This document shows positions 34,734-43,289 of a DNA stretch of 64,000 nucleotides, in pieces. The DNA comes from CAZEVY01 sp964515555 (GTDB lineage Bacteria; Acidobacteriota; Terriglobia; Bryobacterales; Bryobacteraceae). A program made the translations under genes and the position numbers. Every line of letters starts with the position of its first letter. Position 1 is the first letter of the stretch. The notes under the pieces were generated by a model. That model saw only the letters and a list, made by a program, of their open reading frames with translations. It was not told the DNA's origin and ran no database searches. Where the stretch lies: assembly GCA_964515555.1 (NCBI GenBank), contig CAZEVY010000001.1, positions 1 to 64,000 of the forward strand. The letters are read 5' to 3'.

Positions 34734-36515
34734 ATGTCGACCAAAGCGGCCATCGGCCTCCTCGCGATTCTTACCGCACACGCGGCCGATCCCGCCTGGG
34801 AGCCGCTGTTCGACGGCAGGACTCTCACCGGCTGGGTGCAGCGCGGCGGCAAGGCGAAATACGAGGTCCGCGACGGCGCCATTGTCGGCATTACCGCGCC
34901 CAACACGCAGAATTCGTTCCTGTGCACCGCGCGCGTGTTCGGCGATTTCATTCTGGAGCTGGAATTCAAGGCGCACCCCGAGCTGAACTCCGGCGTGCAA
35001 GTCCGCGGGCAGAGCGACCCGGCGTATCGCGACGGGCGCGTCCACGGCTATCAGGTGGAGATCGACCCCGACGTGAAGCGCGGGCGCCTCTGGACCGGCG
35101 GCCTCTACGACGAAGCGCGCCGCGGCTGGCTCGCCGACCTCGCGCGCAACGAAGCCGCCCGCCACGCCTTCCGCGGCGGCGAGTGGAACCGGCTGCGCGT
35201 CGAGGCGCGCGGCCCGCGCATCCGCACCTGGATCAACGGCGTCGCCGCCGCCGACGTGACCGACGCGCTCGACCCGGAAGGATTCATCGGACTTCAGGTG
35301 CACGCCGTCGGGACGCGCACCGAGGCGCTCGAAGTCGCGTTTCGCGGCATCCGCATCGTCGACCTCGGCCGCCGCGCGTGGCTGCCGATGTTCGACGCGA
35401 AGGATCTGCGGCGGTTCCGCGTGACGGGCGGCACGTGGTCGGTGCGCGACGGCGTGCTCACGGGCGCCGGCCCCGGCGTTCTTCGACATGAAGGCGAGCT
35501 CGCGGCGACGACCGCGCGGCTCGACTACAAGCTCACCGGCGCCGCCAGCCTGCGGTCGGGCCCGAGAGCCGACCTCGAAGCCGGCGACGGGAAGCACATC
35601 ACCGCGCCGCTCGGCGCTGCTCCCGAGCTGCATCTCGACGACGGCGCGAAGATCGAGGTGCGGCGCTACGCGATGCTCTCGCCGGCGATTCCGCCGCCGG
35701 TTCCCGGGTTCCCGGTCGGGCGCTGCGTGCGCGTGCTCGGCGTGACCGCGCCGGAGGACGCGCGCACCGTGGGGTTTGAGTATCTCGAGCTGGCGTTACA
35801 GGATCTGCTGCCGCTCTCCGAGGCGGACTTCGACCGCGAGGTCGCGCGATTGCGTGCGCTCGGCATGCCGCTGCTTTCGGGCTACGGTTTCCTGCCCGCC
35901 GACCTCAAGATCGTCGGACCGGACGTGAAGGCGGCTGCGATCGACGCGGCGCTCTCGCGCGGTCTGGCGCGTGCGGCGCGCTTCGGACTGAAGATGGCGG
36001 TCTACGGCAACCTGAACACCTCGTCGCGGCGCGCCCCCGAAGGATTCCCGCGCGAGCGCGCCTGGGAACAGCTCGTCGATTTCGGCCGCCGCGCGGCCGC
36101 CGAGGGGCGGCGTCACGGCGTCATCGTGCTGATCGAGCCGATGCCCGCGCGCAGCACCAACACGATCAACACGGTCGCCGAGGGGCTGCGGCTGGTGCGC
36201 GCGGTGGGCGACGACTATTTTCAGATGCTGGTGGATTATTCCTTTATGTCGCAGGGCGGCGAGGACATGTCGATTCTGCACGAGGCGGCGCGCCACATCC
36301 GGCAGGTGGAGATTTCCAATCCGAACGGGCGCGTCTACCCGCGCGCGGAGACCGAGTCCGATTACGCGGCGTTCTTCCGCGCTCTGGCGAAGGGTGGCTA
36401 TCGCGGCGCCTTCAGCATCCACGGCGCGCCCGACATTTTCTTCGCCGACGCTCCGCGCGCCATCGCCCTGCTGCGGCGTCTCGCGGCGGCGCACCTGACC
36501 TTGGATCGCCGCTAG
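34734..36515 (+). CDS. Exported DUF1080 domain fused to a sugar isomerase/epimerase-like TIM barrel
   Basis: A 593-residue protein with a signal peptide (ILTAHA). The DUF1080 (3-keto-disaccharide hydrolase-like) part begins WEPLFDGRTLTGW, with GDFILELEFKAHPELNSGVQVRG and GGEWNRLRVEARG; a second, shorter beta domain follows (FDAKDLRRFRVTGG). From about residue 345 a TIM-barrel like xylose-isomerase-type epimerases follows (VGFEYLELAL, VIVLIEPMP, YFQMLVDYSFM, RQVEISNPNGR). The two activities are usually separate. Start 34734 is preferred over 34638 because of the signal peptide. Confidence 0.82.
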   Translation: MSTKAAIGLLAILTAHAADPAWEPLFDGRTLTGWVQRGGKAKYEVRDGAIVGITAPNTQNSFLCTARVFGDFILELEFKAHPELNSGVQVRGQSDPAYRDGRVHGYQVEIDPDVKRGRLWTGGLYDEARRGWLADLARNEAARHAFRGGEWNRLRVEARGPRIRTWINGVAAADVTDALDPEGFIGLQVHAVGTRTEALEVAFRGIRIVDLGRRAWLPMFDAKDLRRFRVTGGTWSVRDGVLTGAGPGVLRHEGELAATTARLDYKLTGAASLRSGPRADLEAGDGKHITAPLGAAPELHLDDGAKIEVRRYAMLSPAIPPPVPGFPVGRCVRVLGVTAPEDARTVGFEYLELALQDLLPLSEADFDREVARLRALGMPLLSGYGFLPADLKIVGPDVKAAAIDAALSRGLARAARFGLKMAVYGNLNTSSRRAPEGFPRERAWEQLVDFGRRAAAEGRRHGVIVLIEPMPARSTNTINTVAEGLRLVRAVGDDYFQMLVDYSFMSQGGEDMSILHEAARHIRQVEISNPNGRVYPRAETESDYAAFFRALAKGGYRGAFSIHGAPDIFFADAPRAIALLRRLAAAHLTLDRR

Positions 36516-36518
36516 GCG

Positions 36519-36628
36519 AGCACCGCGCCGACCTTGGCGGTCGCCGTCGGGAAGCGATTCAAGCCCCTTGCATCACCTGGTCAGCCAGCGTCAGATAGTA
36601 GATCACCGGCTGTTCCGGTCAGCCGCGT
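36519..36628 (-). pseudogene. Truncated duplicate of the DUF1552 gene 3' end
   Basis: These 110 bases align with 37422-37531, the last codons of the DUF1552 gene, at roughly 88-90% identity with small indels that break the frame. Same orientation. The two copies bracket a vapBC pair. Confidence 0.8.
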
Positions 36629-36679
36629 TCCGCGCGCTGGGTGTCGGCCGGGATTTCGGGTCGATTGAGTATTGAGGCC

Positions 36680-37083
36680 TTACGCTGGTGAGACTACCGT
36701 CAGACCGTCGATGGCGGCGAAATCCCGATCGCGGCTTACGAGAGTCGCAGCCAGCGCCATAGCAGTGGCCGCGATCCAGAGGTCGTTTTCGTCCAAAGCT
36801 AATCCCAGCTTCTGACGTTCCAGTTTGACGGACGCGTAGAGGTCGCCCGCTCTTTCCGGGATTGGCTCGCATTGGAATGCGTCCAAGAATCGATAGCCAA
36901 GCGCTTCCAACTCCCCACGGCGCCTGCCTTGAGGAGCCGGGAAATTCCGAACAGAATCTCTCCCCGGACGATGGTACAGATAACGATTCGGTCGGACGCG
37001 GTCAACGTGGCCATCCATCTCTCGATACGCGACCCTGCCCTCATCGCGTCGCTGAGTGCGTTCGTATCCAGTAAATAGGTCAC
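36680..37083 (-). pseudogene. VapC toxin with an internal frameshift
   Basis: The N-terminal part MTYLLDTNALSDAMR through VRGEILFGISRLLKA is in one frame; the C-terminal part GELEALGYRFLDAF through ENDLWIAATAMAL and VSRDRDFAAIDG is in another. The switch lies near 36915-36940. All PIN acidic residues exist but are split between frames, and total length (404) is one base short of a multiple of three. GTG 37083 overlaps the antitoxin stop. Either the toxin is inactivated or one base is missing from the assembly. Confidence 0.8.
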
Positions 37084-37340
37084 TCGGAGGCGTGCTCGTC
37101 GAATGCGCCTTCGTCGCCGACTGGAAACCGGGCGGCGGCAATCGCGGCGTCCAGTTCGTCGACCGCCTCGGAGCTCGGATGGGGCAGCGCTCGAATCGTA
37201 CTGAGCAGGGACTCAGGCGACGCTTGCCTGTCCGTCAACGACCTCAATCGTTCGACCGCCAGCTGCTCGACGTTTTGCTGTCGTGCCGCGGCAAGCGGCT
37301 CCAGCCGGCGTGCCAGATCATCCGGAATGTGGATCGTCAT
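37080..37340 (-). CDS. VapB-type antitoxin
   Basis: An 86-residue protein: short N-terminal DNA-binding region TIHIPDDLARRLEPLAA, a helical middle (NVEQLAVERLRSL) and an acidic tail. Three in-frame ATGs (37349, 37343, 37340) compete; 37340 is preferred because GATAAT lies seven bases upstream, as at other leaderless starts. It overlaps the frameshifted toxin gene by four bases. Confidence 0.75.
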   Translation of the reverse strand: MTIHIPDDLARRLEPLAAARQQNVEQLAVERLRSLTDRQASPESLLSTIRALPHPSSEAVDELDAAIAAARFPVGDEGAFDEHASE

Positions 37341-37347
37341 CATCCGC

Positions 37348-37353
37348 ATTATC
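37348..37353 (-). promoter_or_regulatory. -10 GATAAT of the vapBC pair
   Basis: GATAAT on the minus strand, seven bases before ATG 37340; no Shine-Dalgarno. Confidence 0.45.
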
Positions 37354-37414
37354 GCAGTCGTTGCGCCACGACGCACATTCCGGTGAACGACGGGCGCCGC
37401 GTATTGCCGGCCGT

Positions 37415-38752
37415 CTACCCCAGCACCGCGCCGACCCTGGCGGTCGCCGTCGGGAAGCGATTCAGCCCCGCCTGCATCACCTGGTCGGCCAGCGTCAGAT
37501 AGAGATCGCCGACCGTTCCGGTCAGCCGCGTGTGCATGCCCGTCTTCAGCTTGCCCGCATGACCCGCGACGATCATCGCCAGTCCGCTGTTCTTGTGCGG
37601 ATTCGCCTCGGCGTGCTCGTGCACGTAGAGCAGGCAGCAGTTGTCGAGCAGCGTGCCGTCGCCCTCGGGCGTCGACTTCAGCTTCGCGATCAGATACGCG
37701 AACTCCTCGACGTGCCAGCGGCAGATGTCGCGCAGCACGCGCTGTCCCTCCACCCCGTCCGCTCCCGGCGCCTTGCCGTCGGCGTGCGTGTAATCGTGGT
37801 GGCGCGCCGACGTGTAGCCGAGCCACGGGAAGCGCGACAGTCCCTGGCACTTGGTGAGCATGTACGACGCCACGCGCGTCTGCCGCGTCGCCAGCGCCTG
37901 CACCAGCAGATCGCTCTGGAGCTTGGCGATGCGCGGCCAGTCCTTCATATCGCCGTCGAAGTCCGGCGGGTCCACCTTGCGGTACTCCGGCGGCAGTCCG
38001 GCGATGGAGCGCTCCAGGTCGCGGATGCCCGAAAGATGATCGTCGACGCGCGCGCGGTCTTCCGCGGGCAGCGTTTTCGCCAGCGCCGAGGCGTCCTGGC
38101 GCACGGCGTCGAGAATGCTGCGGCGGCGATTCACCCAGCCTTCTTCGCGCTGGCCGAAGAGCCGGTCGAACAGCTTGTGCGGAATCATCTCCGGCGGCAG
38201 AGCGCGCTCGTAGCCCGACCAGCTCATGTTGCGCTGGATGCTCTCGCCGAACGACTCCTGCGACACGCCGATCTGCAACGACCGGAAGCGCGACTCGCCG
38301 CCGACCTTGGCGGCGATGGCCTGGTCGATCGACGCGCTCGAGGCCCCTCGCCCGCTGAACGGCGTGCAGCTCATCAGCGCCGCCATCGACTTGTGGTGCC
38401 CGTTGCCCGGCCCCGGAATCGACGCGGCCGCGTTGTCGAGTCCGCTCAGAATATGGATGTCGTTGCGGAAGGCCGCCAGCGGAGAGAGGCACGGCGTCAT
38501 GCGATAGCCGGCGCCTTCCTCGGCGGGAATCCAGTAGCGCTCCGGAATGCCGTTGCCGTTGAACCACAGCACGAAGCGGCTCTCGATGGCCTTGGCGGGC
38601 TCCTTGGCGCCGGCCGCGTAGGCGGTCCCGTGGGAGTTGAACATCGAGATCAGCGGAGGCAGCCCCACCGCGATCGGCGATCCCGCGGCGGTCAGCCCCT
38701 GCAATAGAGCCCGGCGGGAAAGTCTAACGCGTTTGCCGATGATTTGCGACAT
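37415..38752 (-). CDS. DUF1552 domain-containing exported protein
   Basis: A 445-residue protein with a Tat-like signal (LSRRALLQGLT) and the DUF1552 pattern (WFNGNGIPERYWIPA, ILSGLDN, GHHKSMAALMSCTPF, SIDQAIA). The family, abundant in Acidobacteriota and Planctomycetota, has no proven function but is nearly always encoded next to DUF1592-type cytochromes, as here. Its start overlaps the end of the DUF1592 gene by 29 bases. The 3' end is the source of the repeat at 36519. Confidence 0.92.
   Translation of the reverse strand: MSQIIGKRVRLSRRALLQGLTAAGSPIAVGLPPLISMFNSHGTAYAAGAKEPAKAIESRFVLWFNGNGIPERYWIPAEEGAGYRMTPCLSPLAAFRNDIHILSGLDNAAASIPGPGNGHHKSMAALMSCTPFSGRGASSASIDQAIAAKVGGESRFRSLQIGVSQESFGESIQRNMSWSGYERALPPEMIPHKLFDRLFGQREEGWVNRRRSILDAVRQDASALAKTLPAEDRARVDDHLSGIRDLERSIAGLPPEYRKVDPPDFDGDMKDWPRIAKLQSDLLVQALATRQTRVASYMLTKCQGLSRFPWLGYTSARHHDYTHADGKAPGADGVEGQRVLRDICRWHVEEFAYLIAKLKSTPEGDGTLLDNCCLLYVHEHAEANPHKNSGLAMIVAGHAGKLKTGMHTRLTGTVGDLYLTLADQVMQAGLNRFPTATARVGAVLG
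37422..37531 (-). repeat. Direct repeat, intact copy (3' end of DUF1552 gene)
   Basis: Partner of 36519-36628. The 793 bases between the copies hold vapB and vapC. Confidence 0.8.
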
Positions 38753-40703
38753 GAGCGCCCTCTCGCGAACCGGGAAACTCCCGGGTGCGTGTTAACGATA
38801 CTATCATGTCCCGGAACCGGAACTGCGATCGCCGGAAGTCCTCCAGGACCGCGCGGATCAGGGGCCGGTCGGCCGGAGTCTCCATGCGCCCCGCCGTGTA
38901 GCGGAAATACTGCTTCACGACGCATTGCTGGCACTGCTCGCTGGCCGCCAGCACCTTCCCGAGTTGCACCGGCGACTGGAACTGCGACCCGGTCAGTCCC
39001 GCCACGTGACCGGTCGGGTCGATGTCGAGCTCCAGCGTCCGGGCGGGAGGTTGCCGGTTGCCGCCCCCGCCGCGCCGCGCGCCGAACGCCAGCTGGAACT
39101 TCTCGCGCCGCGCGCCGATGGCGTCGAAGCGCTCCAGCCCGTAGCCGATGGGGTCGATCAGGTTGTGGCAGGTGAAACAGCTCGGGTTCTCGACATGCTC
39201 GGAGAGGCGCTCGCGATTCGTCTGCGGCTTGGCCTCGGTAATCGGCGGCAGATCGGTGTTGACGCCCGGCGGCGGCTCGGGCACGTGCTGGCAGAGGAAC
39301 TGCTCGCGCACGAAGAGGCCGCGCGCCGTGGGCGACGAGTCGTCGGGCTTCGCGGTCAGCGCCAGATACAGCGCCTGTCCGAGAATGCCGGCGCGCTCCG
39401 ATCCCGCGGGAAATGCCACGCGCTCGAACTCGCGCTCGGGCGCCGGCGCGCCGTAGATGGCGGCGAGATCGGCGTTCATGAACCCGTAGCCCGCCGTGAA
39501 CAGGTCCATGAAGTTGCGGTCGTTCCACGCCAGGTCGCCGACGAACAGCCGCGCCTCCTCGGTCATCGCCACCGCGGTCTCGCGCGTGAACTGCGGATAC
39601 CGCCGCCGGTCCTTGGGCGCGGTGAGAATGCGGTCGAAGCGCAGCCACTGCGCGACGAATTCGTCCAGCGCCTCTCGCGCGCGCGGATGATCGAGCATGC
39701 GGCGCGTCTGCTTCTCCAGGCCCGCGGGCGCCGCCAGGTCGCCGCGCGCGGCCGCCTCGAGCAACGTGGCGTCGGGCATGCTGTCCCACACCGCGTAGGA
39801 GAGGCGGCTGGCGGCGGCGTACGGTTTCAGGCGCGCGCCGGGCGCTTCGTCGAGGCGGAACAGGAAGCTGGTGGATTGCAGCATCGCTTCCACCACCAGT
39901 TGCGCGCCGCGCAGGAAATCCTTCTCGCCCGCCATCATGGCTTCGAAGCGTTTCTGCTCGCCGAGATCGAGCGGACGGCGGAAGGCCCTCAATCCGAACT
40001 CGCGCACGAATCGCGCGCGGCAGGCCGGCGTGGGAGGACATGGAATCAGCCCGCGCGTGTCGCCGCCGCGAAATGCGTTGCGCGCCAGCCGCTCTGCCGC
40101 GGAGGCGTAGGCTTCCAGCAGCAGCGGCGAGAGATTCTGCGCCTGGAACTGGTTCTTGAACCCGTTGACGTAATCCTCGGGCGGGAACTGGCTGGCGGGC
40201 GCCGTGTTGTCGCCGAGCAGATCGCGCACCGTGTGGTTGTACTGGCTGTGCGTCAGCCGCCGCAGCACCACCTTCGGGGCCTGCTGTCCCGCGCCTGCGG
40301 CTTCCTCCTCGCGATACTGGCGCGCGACGGCGAGGTCGCCCGCCGAGAGCGCCGCCAGCCGCTCGACCCACGACTTGAGCGCGGCCTCGTCGGCCGATCC
40401 CGGCGCGATGCGCACGCCGCCGGCGTGCGGGATGCGATTGGTCGGCTTATTCAGCAGCAGCGAGGCTTCCGGCTTGGCGCGGTCGACCAGGATGTGGAGG
40501 GACTTGCCGAAGGCTTCGACGCGCGCGGCGCTGGCGTCGAGGGCGGGGAACTGGAGGCGCGTGACCGAGGCGACGCCGTCGGAGTTGTGGCAGTCGCGGC
40601 AGGCGGCTTTTTCGAGTACGAGGTAGGTTTTCGAGAACGAGGCGTCCTGCGCTAATACCGGAAGCAGCGCTATCGCCTGGCCCAGAATCCGCCCGCTCTT
40701 CAT
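38724..40703 (-). CDS. DUF1592-family haem-binding protein (DUF1587/1595/1592/1588/1585)
   Basis: Exported 659-residue planctomycete-type cytochrome. A signal peptide (LLPVLAQ) precedes a haem-c motif CRDCH. Domain markers follow in order: YNHTVRDLLGD (DUF1587), FVREFGLRAFRRP (DUF1595), LSYAVWDSMPD (DUF1592), REQFLCQHVPEPPPGVN with CFTCHNLIDPIGYGLE (DUF1588, second CxxCH), and a C-terminal DUF1585-like end with FRYTAGRMET. The paired DUF1552 gene is immediately downstream. Role unproven, probably periplasmic redox or polymer degradation. Start 40703 gives the signal peptide; 40739 would hide it. Confidence 0.92.
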   Translation of the reverse strand: MKSGRILGQAIALLPVLAQDASFSKTYLVLEKAACRDCHNSDGVASVTRLQFPALDASAARVEAFGKSLHILVDRAKPEASLLLNKPTNRIPHAGGVRIAPGSADEAALKSWVERLAALSAGDLAVARQYREEEAAGAGQQAPKVVLRRLTHSQYNHTVRDLLGDNTAPASQFPPEDYVNGFKNQFQAQNLSPLLLEAYASAAERLARNAFRGGDTRGLIPCPPTPACRARFVREFGLRAFRRPLDLGEQKRFEAMMAGEKDFLRGAQLVVEAMLQSTSFLFRLDEAPGARLKPYAAASRLSYAVWDSMPDATLLEAAARGDLAAPAGLEKQTRRMLDHPRAREALDEFVAQWLRFDRILTAPKDRRRYPQFTRETAVAMTEEARLFVGDLAWNDRNFMDLFTAGYGFMNADLAAIYGAPAPEREFERVAFPAGSERAGILGQALYLALTAKPDDSSPTARGLFVREQFLCQHVPEPPPGVNTDLPPITEAKPQTNRERLSEHVENPSCFTCHNLIDPIGYGLERFDAIGARREKFQLAFGARRGGGGNRQPPARTLELDIDPTGHVAGLTGSQFQSPVQLGKVLAASEQCQQCVVKQYFRYTAGRMETPADRPLIRAVLEDFRRSQFRFRDMIVSLTRTREFPGSREGAHVANHRQTR

Positions 40704-40745
40704 TAAGAGAAGCTTATCCACTCCGACGTGGCCGAGCAAGCGCGC

Positions 40746-41996
40746 CTACCCCGTGGGCACCGCCGCCGTCCACTTCACGCTGTGGTCCGACGTCACCGCG
40801 AACGTCTCCTCCGGCGAGTAAATCTTGAAGTACGACCACGGCCCCGGAATCCACGGGTACTTCCCGATCACCCCTTCATTCACCTCGACCCCCAGGCCCG
40901 GCTTCGCCGATACCGTCAGCACGCCGCCCTCGATATCGAGGGGCTCCCGCAGCATCTCGCCCGCCAGCGGAAACTCGTACATCGACTTCACGCGATCGCT
41001 CGTGTACACCGCATACTCCAGCCACTCGACCACCGTCTCCGGCCAGCAGATCCCCAGGTGCGCCGCGGCGATCGCCTCCAGGTCCGTGCCCCAGCAGTGG
41101 AACGCGAAGCGCTGCCCCTGCCGCGAGATGTCGGTCAGCAGGCGGCGACCGGTGGCGTAGCCGCCCTGGCAGACGACATCGGCCTGTACGTAGTCGACGC
41201 AGTTGTTCAGGATCAGGTCGCGGAAGCGCTCCTCGCTGGGCTCGTGCTCGCCGCTGGCGATCGGCACCAGCTCCAGGTCGCGCAGCTTGCGATAAGCCTC
41301 GTGATCGTCGGGCGGCATCGGCTCCTCGAGCCACGCGACGTCGTATTCGCCGAAGGCGCGCGCCAGCCGCTCGACGGTCGCGGCGTCATAGCTGCGGTCG
41401 CCCATGCGCCACCAGGCATGCGCGTCGACCATCAGGTCGACCGACGGCCCCACGGCCTCGCGCATCAGCCGCACGGTCTCGATGTCCTCCTCGGGGCCGA
41501 GCGCCGGGCGCATCTTATACGCCGGGTAGCCGAGCGCGGCGATGGCGGCGGCCTCGGCGGCGTAGCCTTCGGGCGACTGGTACATGCCCGCCGAGCCGTA
41601 GAGCCGGATGCGGTCGCGCACGCGCCCGCCGAGCAGTTCGGAGACGGGAACGCCGAGGGCCTTGCCCAGCAGGTCGTAGAGGGCGACCTCGGCCATGGTG
41701 TAGATCTTCATGACGGCGGGGTCGGCGCCGGGACCTTCGGAGAACTGGACGCGGAGGGCGTCGGGGTCGGCGAGTGCGCGCCCGGTCAAGAAAGGTCCGA
41801 TTATGTCGCGAATGGCGGCGTGGGCGATCTCGCTGCCCTGCCCGGGTCCGTAGCCGACGAGTCCGTTGTCGGCCTCGACGCGCACGAGCATCGCGTCGCG
41901 CTTGACGATGGTGCGCTCGCCGCCGAAATAGGTGAGGTGGATGGGCTTGGGGAATGCGTAGGAGAGGAGATGGGACTGGAATGAGGCGATGCGCAT
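40746..41996 (-). CDS. Mandelate racemase/muconate lactonizing enzyme family (enolase superfamily)
   Basis: Cytosolic Mg-dependent acid-sugar dehydratase or racemase of 416 residues. Metal ligands sit in DLMVDAHAW (Asp), WLEEPMPPDD (Glu) and ASGEHE (Glu); the catalytic His is in FHCWGTDL. The KxK motif at the second strand reads YKMRP, so the second Lys is Arg, as in several dehydratase subgroups. The exact sugar acid cannot be told. A 7-bp repeat array lies directly upstream of the start. Confidence 0.9.
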   Translation of the reverse strand: MRIASFQSHLLSYAFPKPIHLTYFGGERTIVKRDAMLVRVEADNGLVGYGPGQGSEIAHAAIRDIIGPFLTGRALADPDALRVQFSEGPGADPAVMKIYTMAEVALYDLLGKALGVPVSELLGGRVRDRIRLYGSAGMYQSPEGYAAEAAAIAALGYPAYKMRPALGPEEDIETVRLMREAVGPSVDLMVDAHAWWRMGDRSYDAATVERLARAFGEYDVAWLEEPMPPDDHEAYRKLRDLELVPIASGEHEPSEERFRDLILNNCVDYVQADVVCQGGYATGRRLLTDISRQGQRFAFHCWGTDLEAIAAAHLGICWPETVVEWLEYAVYTSDRVKSMYEFPLAGEMLREPLDIEGGVLTVSAKPGLGVEVNEGVIGKYPWIPGPWSYFKIYSPEETFAVTSDHSVKWTAAVPTG

Positions 41997-42002
41997 GGAA
42001 GC

Positions 42003-42044
42003 CTACAGCATACAGCTTTCAGCTTTCAGCGATCAGCATTCAGC
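42003..42044. repeat. Heptamer array, six units of NN(A/T)CAGC
   Basis: Six uninterrupted 7-bp units: ctacagc, atacagc, tttcagc, tttcagc, gatcagc, attcagc. It begins seven bases upstream of the enolase-superfamily gene start and covers its probable promoter (TATGCT on the minus strand). A second six-unit array is at 60563-60604. Confidence 0.8.
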
Positions 42045-42480
42045 CGGATCGGCGGCGAGAGCGATTCGAGTTCTTAGCCGCCGGCATCGCCCCGGGCGCG
42101 CGCCGGGCTGGCAGCGGCTTCCGACGATCGGCCCTTACGACGCCCGCTTCAATCTCGGCGGCGGCCGCCGCGTCGCTCTGCGATTCGTAGTAATCGAGCA
42201 CGGCACGTACGCGCGCCTCGTTCCACCCGCGCGGGTACTGGTAGTAGAACCAGTCGACCTCGGTGACGATCAGCACGCGGCCTTCGGGAACGCGAAATGC
42301 CGTCTCGCCGGCCGTGCCGTCGGCCATCGTGCGCATGAACTCGACCTTGCCGGCGCCGCAGCCTTCGCGCACACCGGCGACCATTTCGAGGACGACGTGG
42401 TCGCGGGTGGACACGCCGAGGTGCGTCACCTGGGCGGTCGCCGTCGCGGCCAGGATGGAGATCGCGAGTACGGCTTTCAT
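42040..42480 (-). CDS. Small exported protein of unknown function
   Basis: A 146-residue protein with a signal peptide (ILAATATAQ). The mature part includes VLEMVAGVREGCGAGKVEFM and VTEVDWFYYQYPRGW; no family recognised. The last 25 residues are Arg/Ala-rich and run into the heptamer array, so the C-terminus may be artificial or decayed. Monocistronic and divergent from the following vapBC. Confidence 0.6.
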   Translation of the reverse strand: MKAVLAISILAATATAQVTHLGVSTRDHVVLEMVAGVREGCGAGKVEFMRTMADGTAGETAFRVPEGRVLIVTEVDWFYYQYPRGWNEARVRAVLDYYESQSDAAAAAEIEAGVVRADRRKPLPARRAPGAMPAAKNSNRSRRRSG

Positions 42481-42542
42481 GCCTTCAGGCTAGCATCGCG
42501 CGGCGAGGCCCTCCAGGCCGCGGGCCCACCCGAAGCCGGTCC

Positions 42543-42571
42543 TTGACGCCGAGGAAGTAAGACGCTATCTT
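42543..42571 (+). promoter_or_regulatory. Promoter of vapBC: TTGACG, 17 bases, TATCTT
   Basis: TTGACG (42543-42548) and TATCTT (42566-42571) are 17 bases apart; the GTG of vapB starts six bases after the -10. This is the best complete promoter for a putative leaderless start in the window. Confidence 0.65.
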
Positions 42572-42577
42572 ACCGGT

Positions 42578-42808
42578 GTGACGACCACGGTTTCCAGCAA
42601 GGGACAGATCGTCCTGCCCGTCGAGCTGCGCCGCCGCGACGGCATCGCGGCCGGGCAATCCTTCGAAGTCGAGCGCGTCAAGAGCGGCGAGTACCGGCTC
42701 GTCCGCCGCCAGGGTCCGCGAAAGCGCGGCCTGCTGGAGTGGCTCCGGGCCTGCCCCGACAAAGGCTTCTTTGTCCCCATCGAATCGGAGTCGACCGACA
42801 CGCTTTGA
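42578..42808 (+). CDS. AbrB-type (swapped-hairpin) antitoxin
   Basis: A 76-residue antitoxin with the MazE/AbrB-type domain TTVSSKGQIVLPVELRRRDGI followed by FEVERV; the tail RKRGLLEWLRACPDKGFF resembles VapB tails that wrap the toxin. GTG start, no Shine-Dalgarno. Its stop overlaps the vapC TTG (TTGA). Confidence 0.9.
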   Translation: MTTTVSSKGQIVLPVELRRRDGIAAGQSFEVERVKSGEYRLVRRQGPRKRGLLEWLRACPDKGFFVPIESESTDTL

Positions 42809-43239
42809 CCTACCTCGCCGACGCCAATGTGCTCAGCGAGGCCACTCGGCCCTCGCCGAATCCCGCCGTGCTTGAATGGCTGAGCCGGAACGAATCCGAA
42901 ATCGCCGTCGACCCGTTCATCCTCGGCGAGATCCGGTACGGCATTCTCATTCTGCCCGCCGGCAAGCGCCGCCAGCGCCTCGAAGCCTGGTTCCGCGAGG
43001 GCGTCGCAAAGGTGCATTGTCTCCCGTGGGACGCCCCTACGGGGCTGGCATGGGCGAAGCTCCTCGCCGACCTGCGGGCCAAGGGCCGGTCCATGCCCGT
43101 CAAGGACAGCCTGATCGCCGCCACCGCGCTGGCGCACGGCCTCACCGTGGCGACGCGCAACGTGCGCGATTTCGCGAAGGCCGGCGTCCGCGTGGTGGAC
43201 CCGTTCTCGCGCCGACGCCCCAACGCCGTCCGGCGCTGA
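42805..43239 (+). CDS. PIN-domain toxin VapC
   Basis: Ribonuclease toxin of 144 residues. PIN acidic residues appear in YLADANVLSEATR, FILGEIRYGI, PVKDSLIAATAL and ATRNVRDFAKAG. Coupled to its antitoxin by a 4-base overlap. Fully intact, unlike the 36.7-kb VapC. Confidence 0.92.
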   Translation: MTYLADANVLSEATRPSPNPAVLEWLSRNESEIAVDPFILGEIRYGILILPAGKRRQRLEAWFREGVAKVHCLPWDAPTGLAWAKLLADLRAKGRSMPVKDSLIAATALAHGLTVATRNVRDFAKAGVRVVDPFSRRRPNAVRR

Positions 43240-43289
43240 CCTCCGCGACCCGTCGCGTCCATCTCCAGTAAGATGGAAACGTACCCCGC

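Noticed and set aside
32544..35633. A 1029-codon open frame on the minus strand
   Set aside because: It is the shadow of the kinase gene in another frame plus the antisense of the DUF1080 fusion; Arg/Ala/Gly-rich, no domain motifs. Long antisense frames are expected at this G+C.
42003..42044. CRISPR-like short repeats at 42003 and 60563
   Set aside because: The period is 7 bp with no spacers; these are tandem heptamers, not CRISPR.
42481..43289. Direct repeats around the 42.6-43.2 kb vapBC pair
   Set aside because: No copy of the hslV 5' end or of the upstream gene was seen on the other side.
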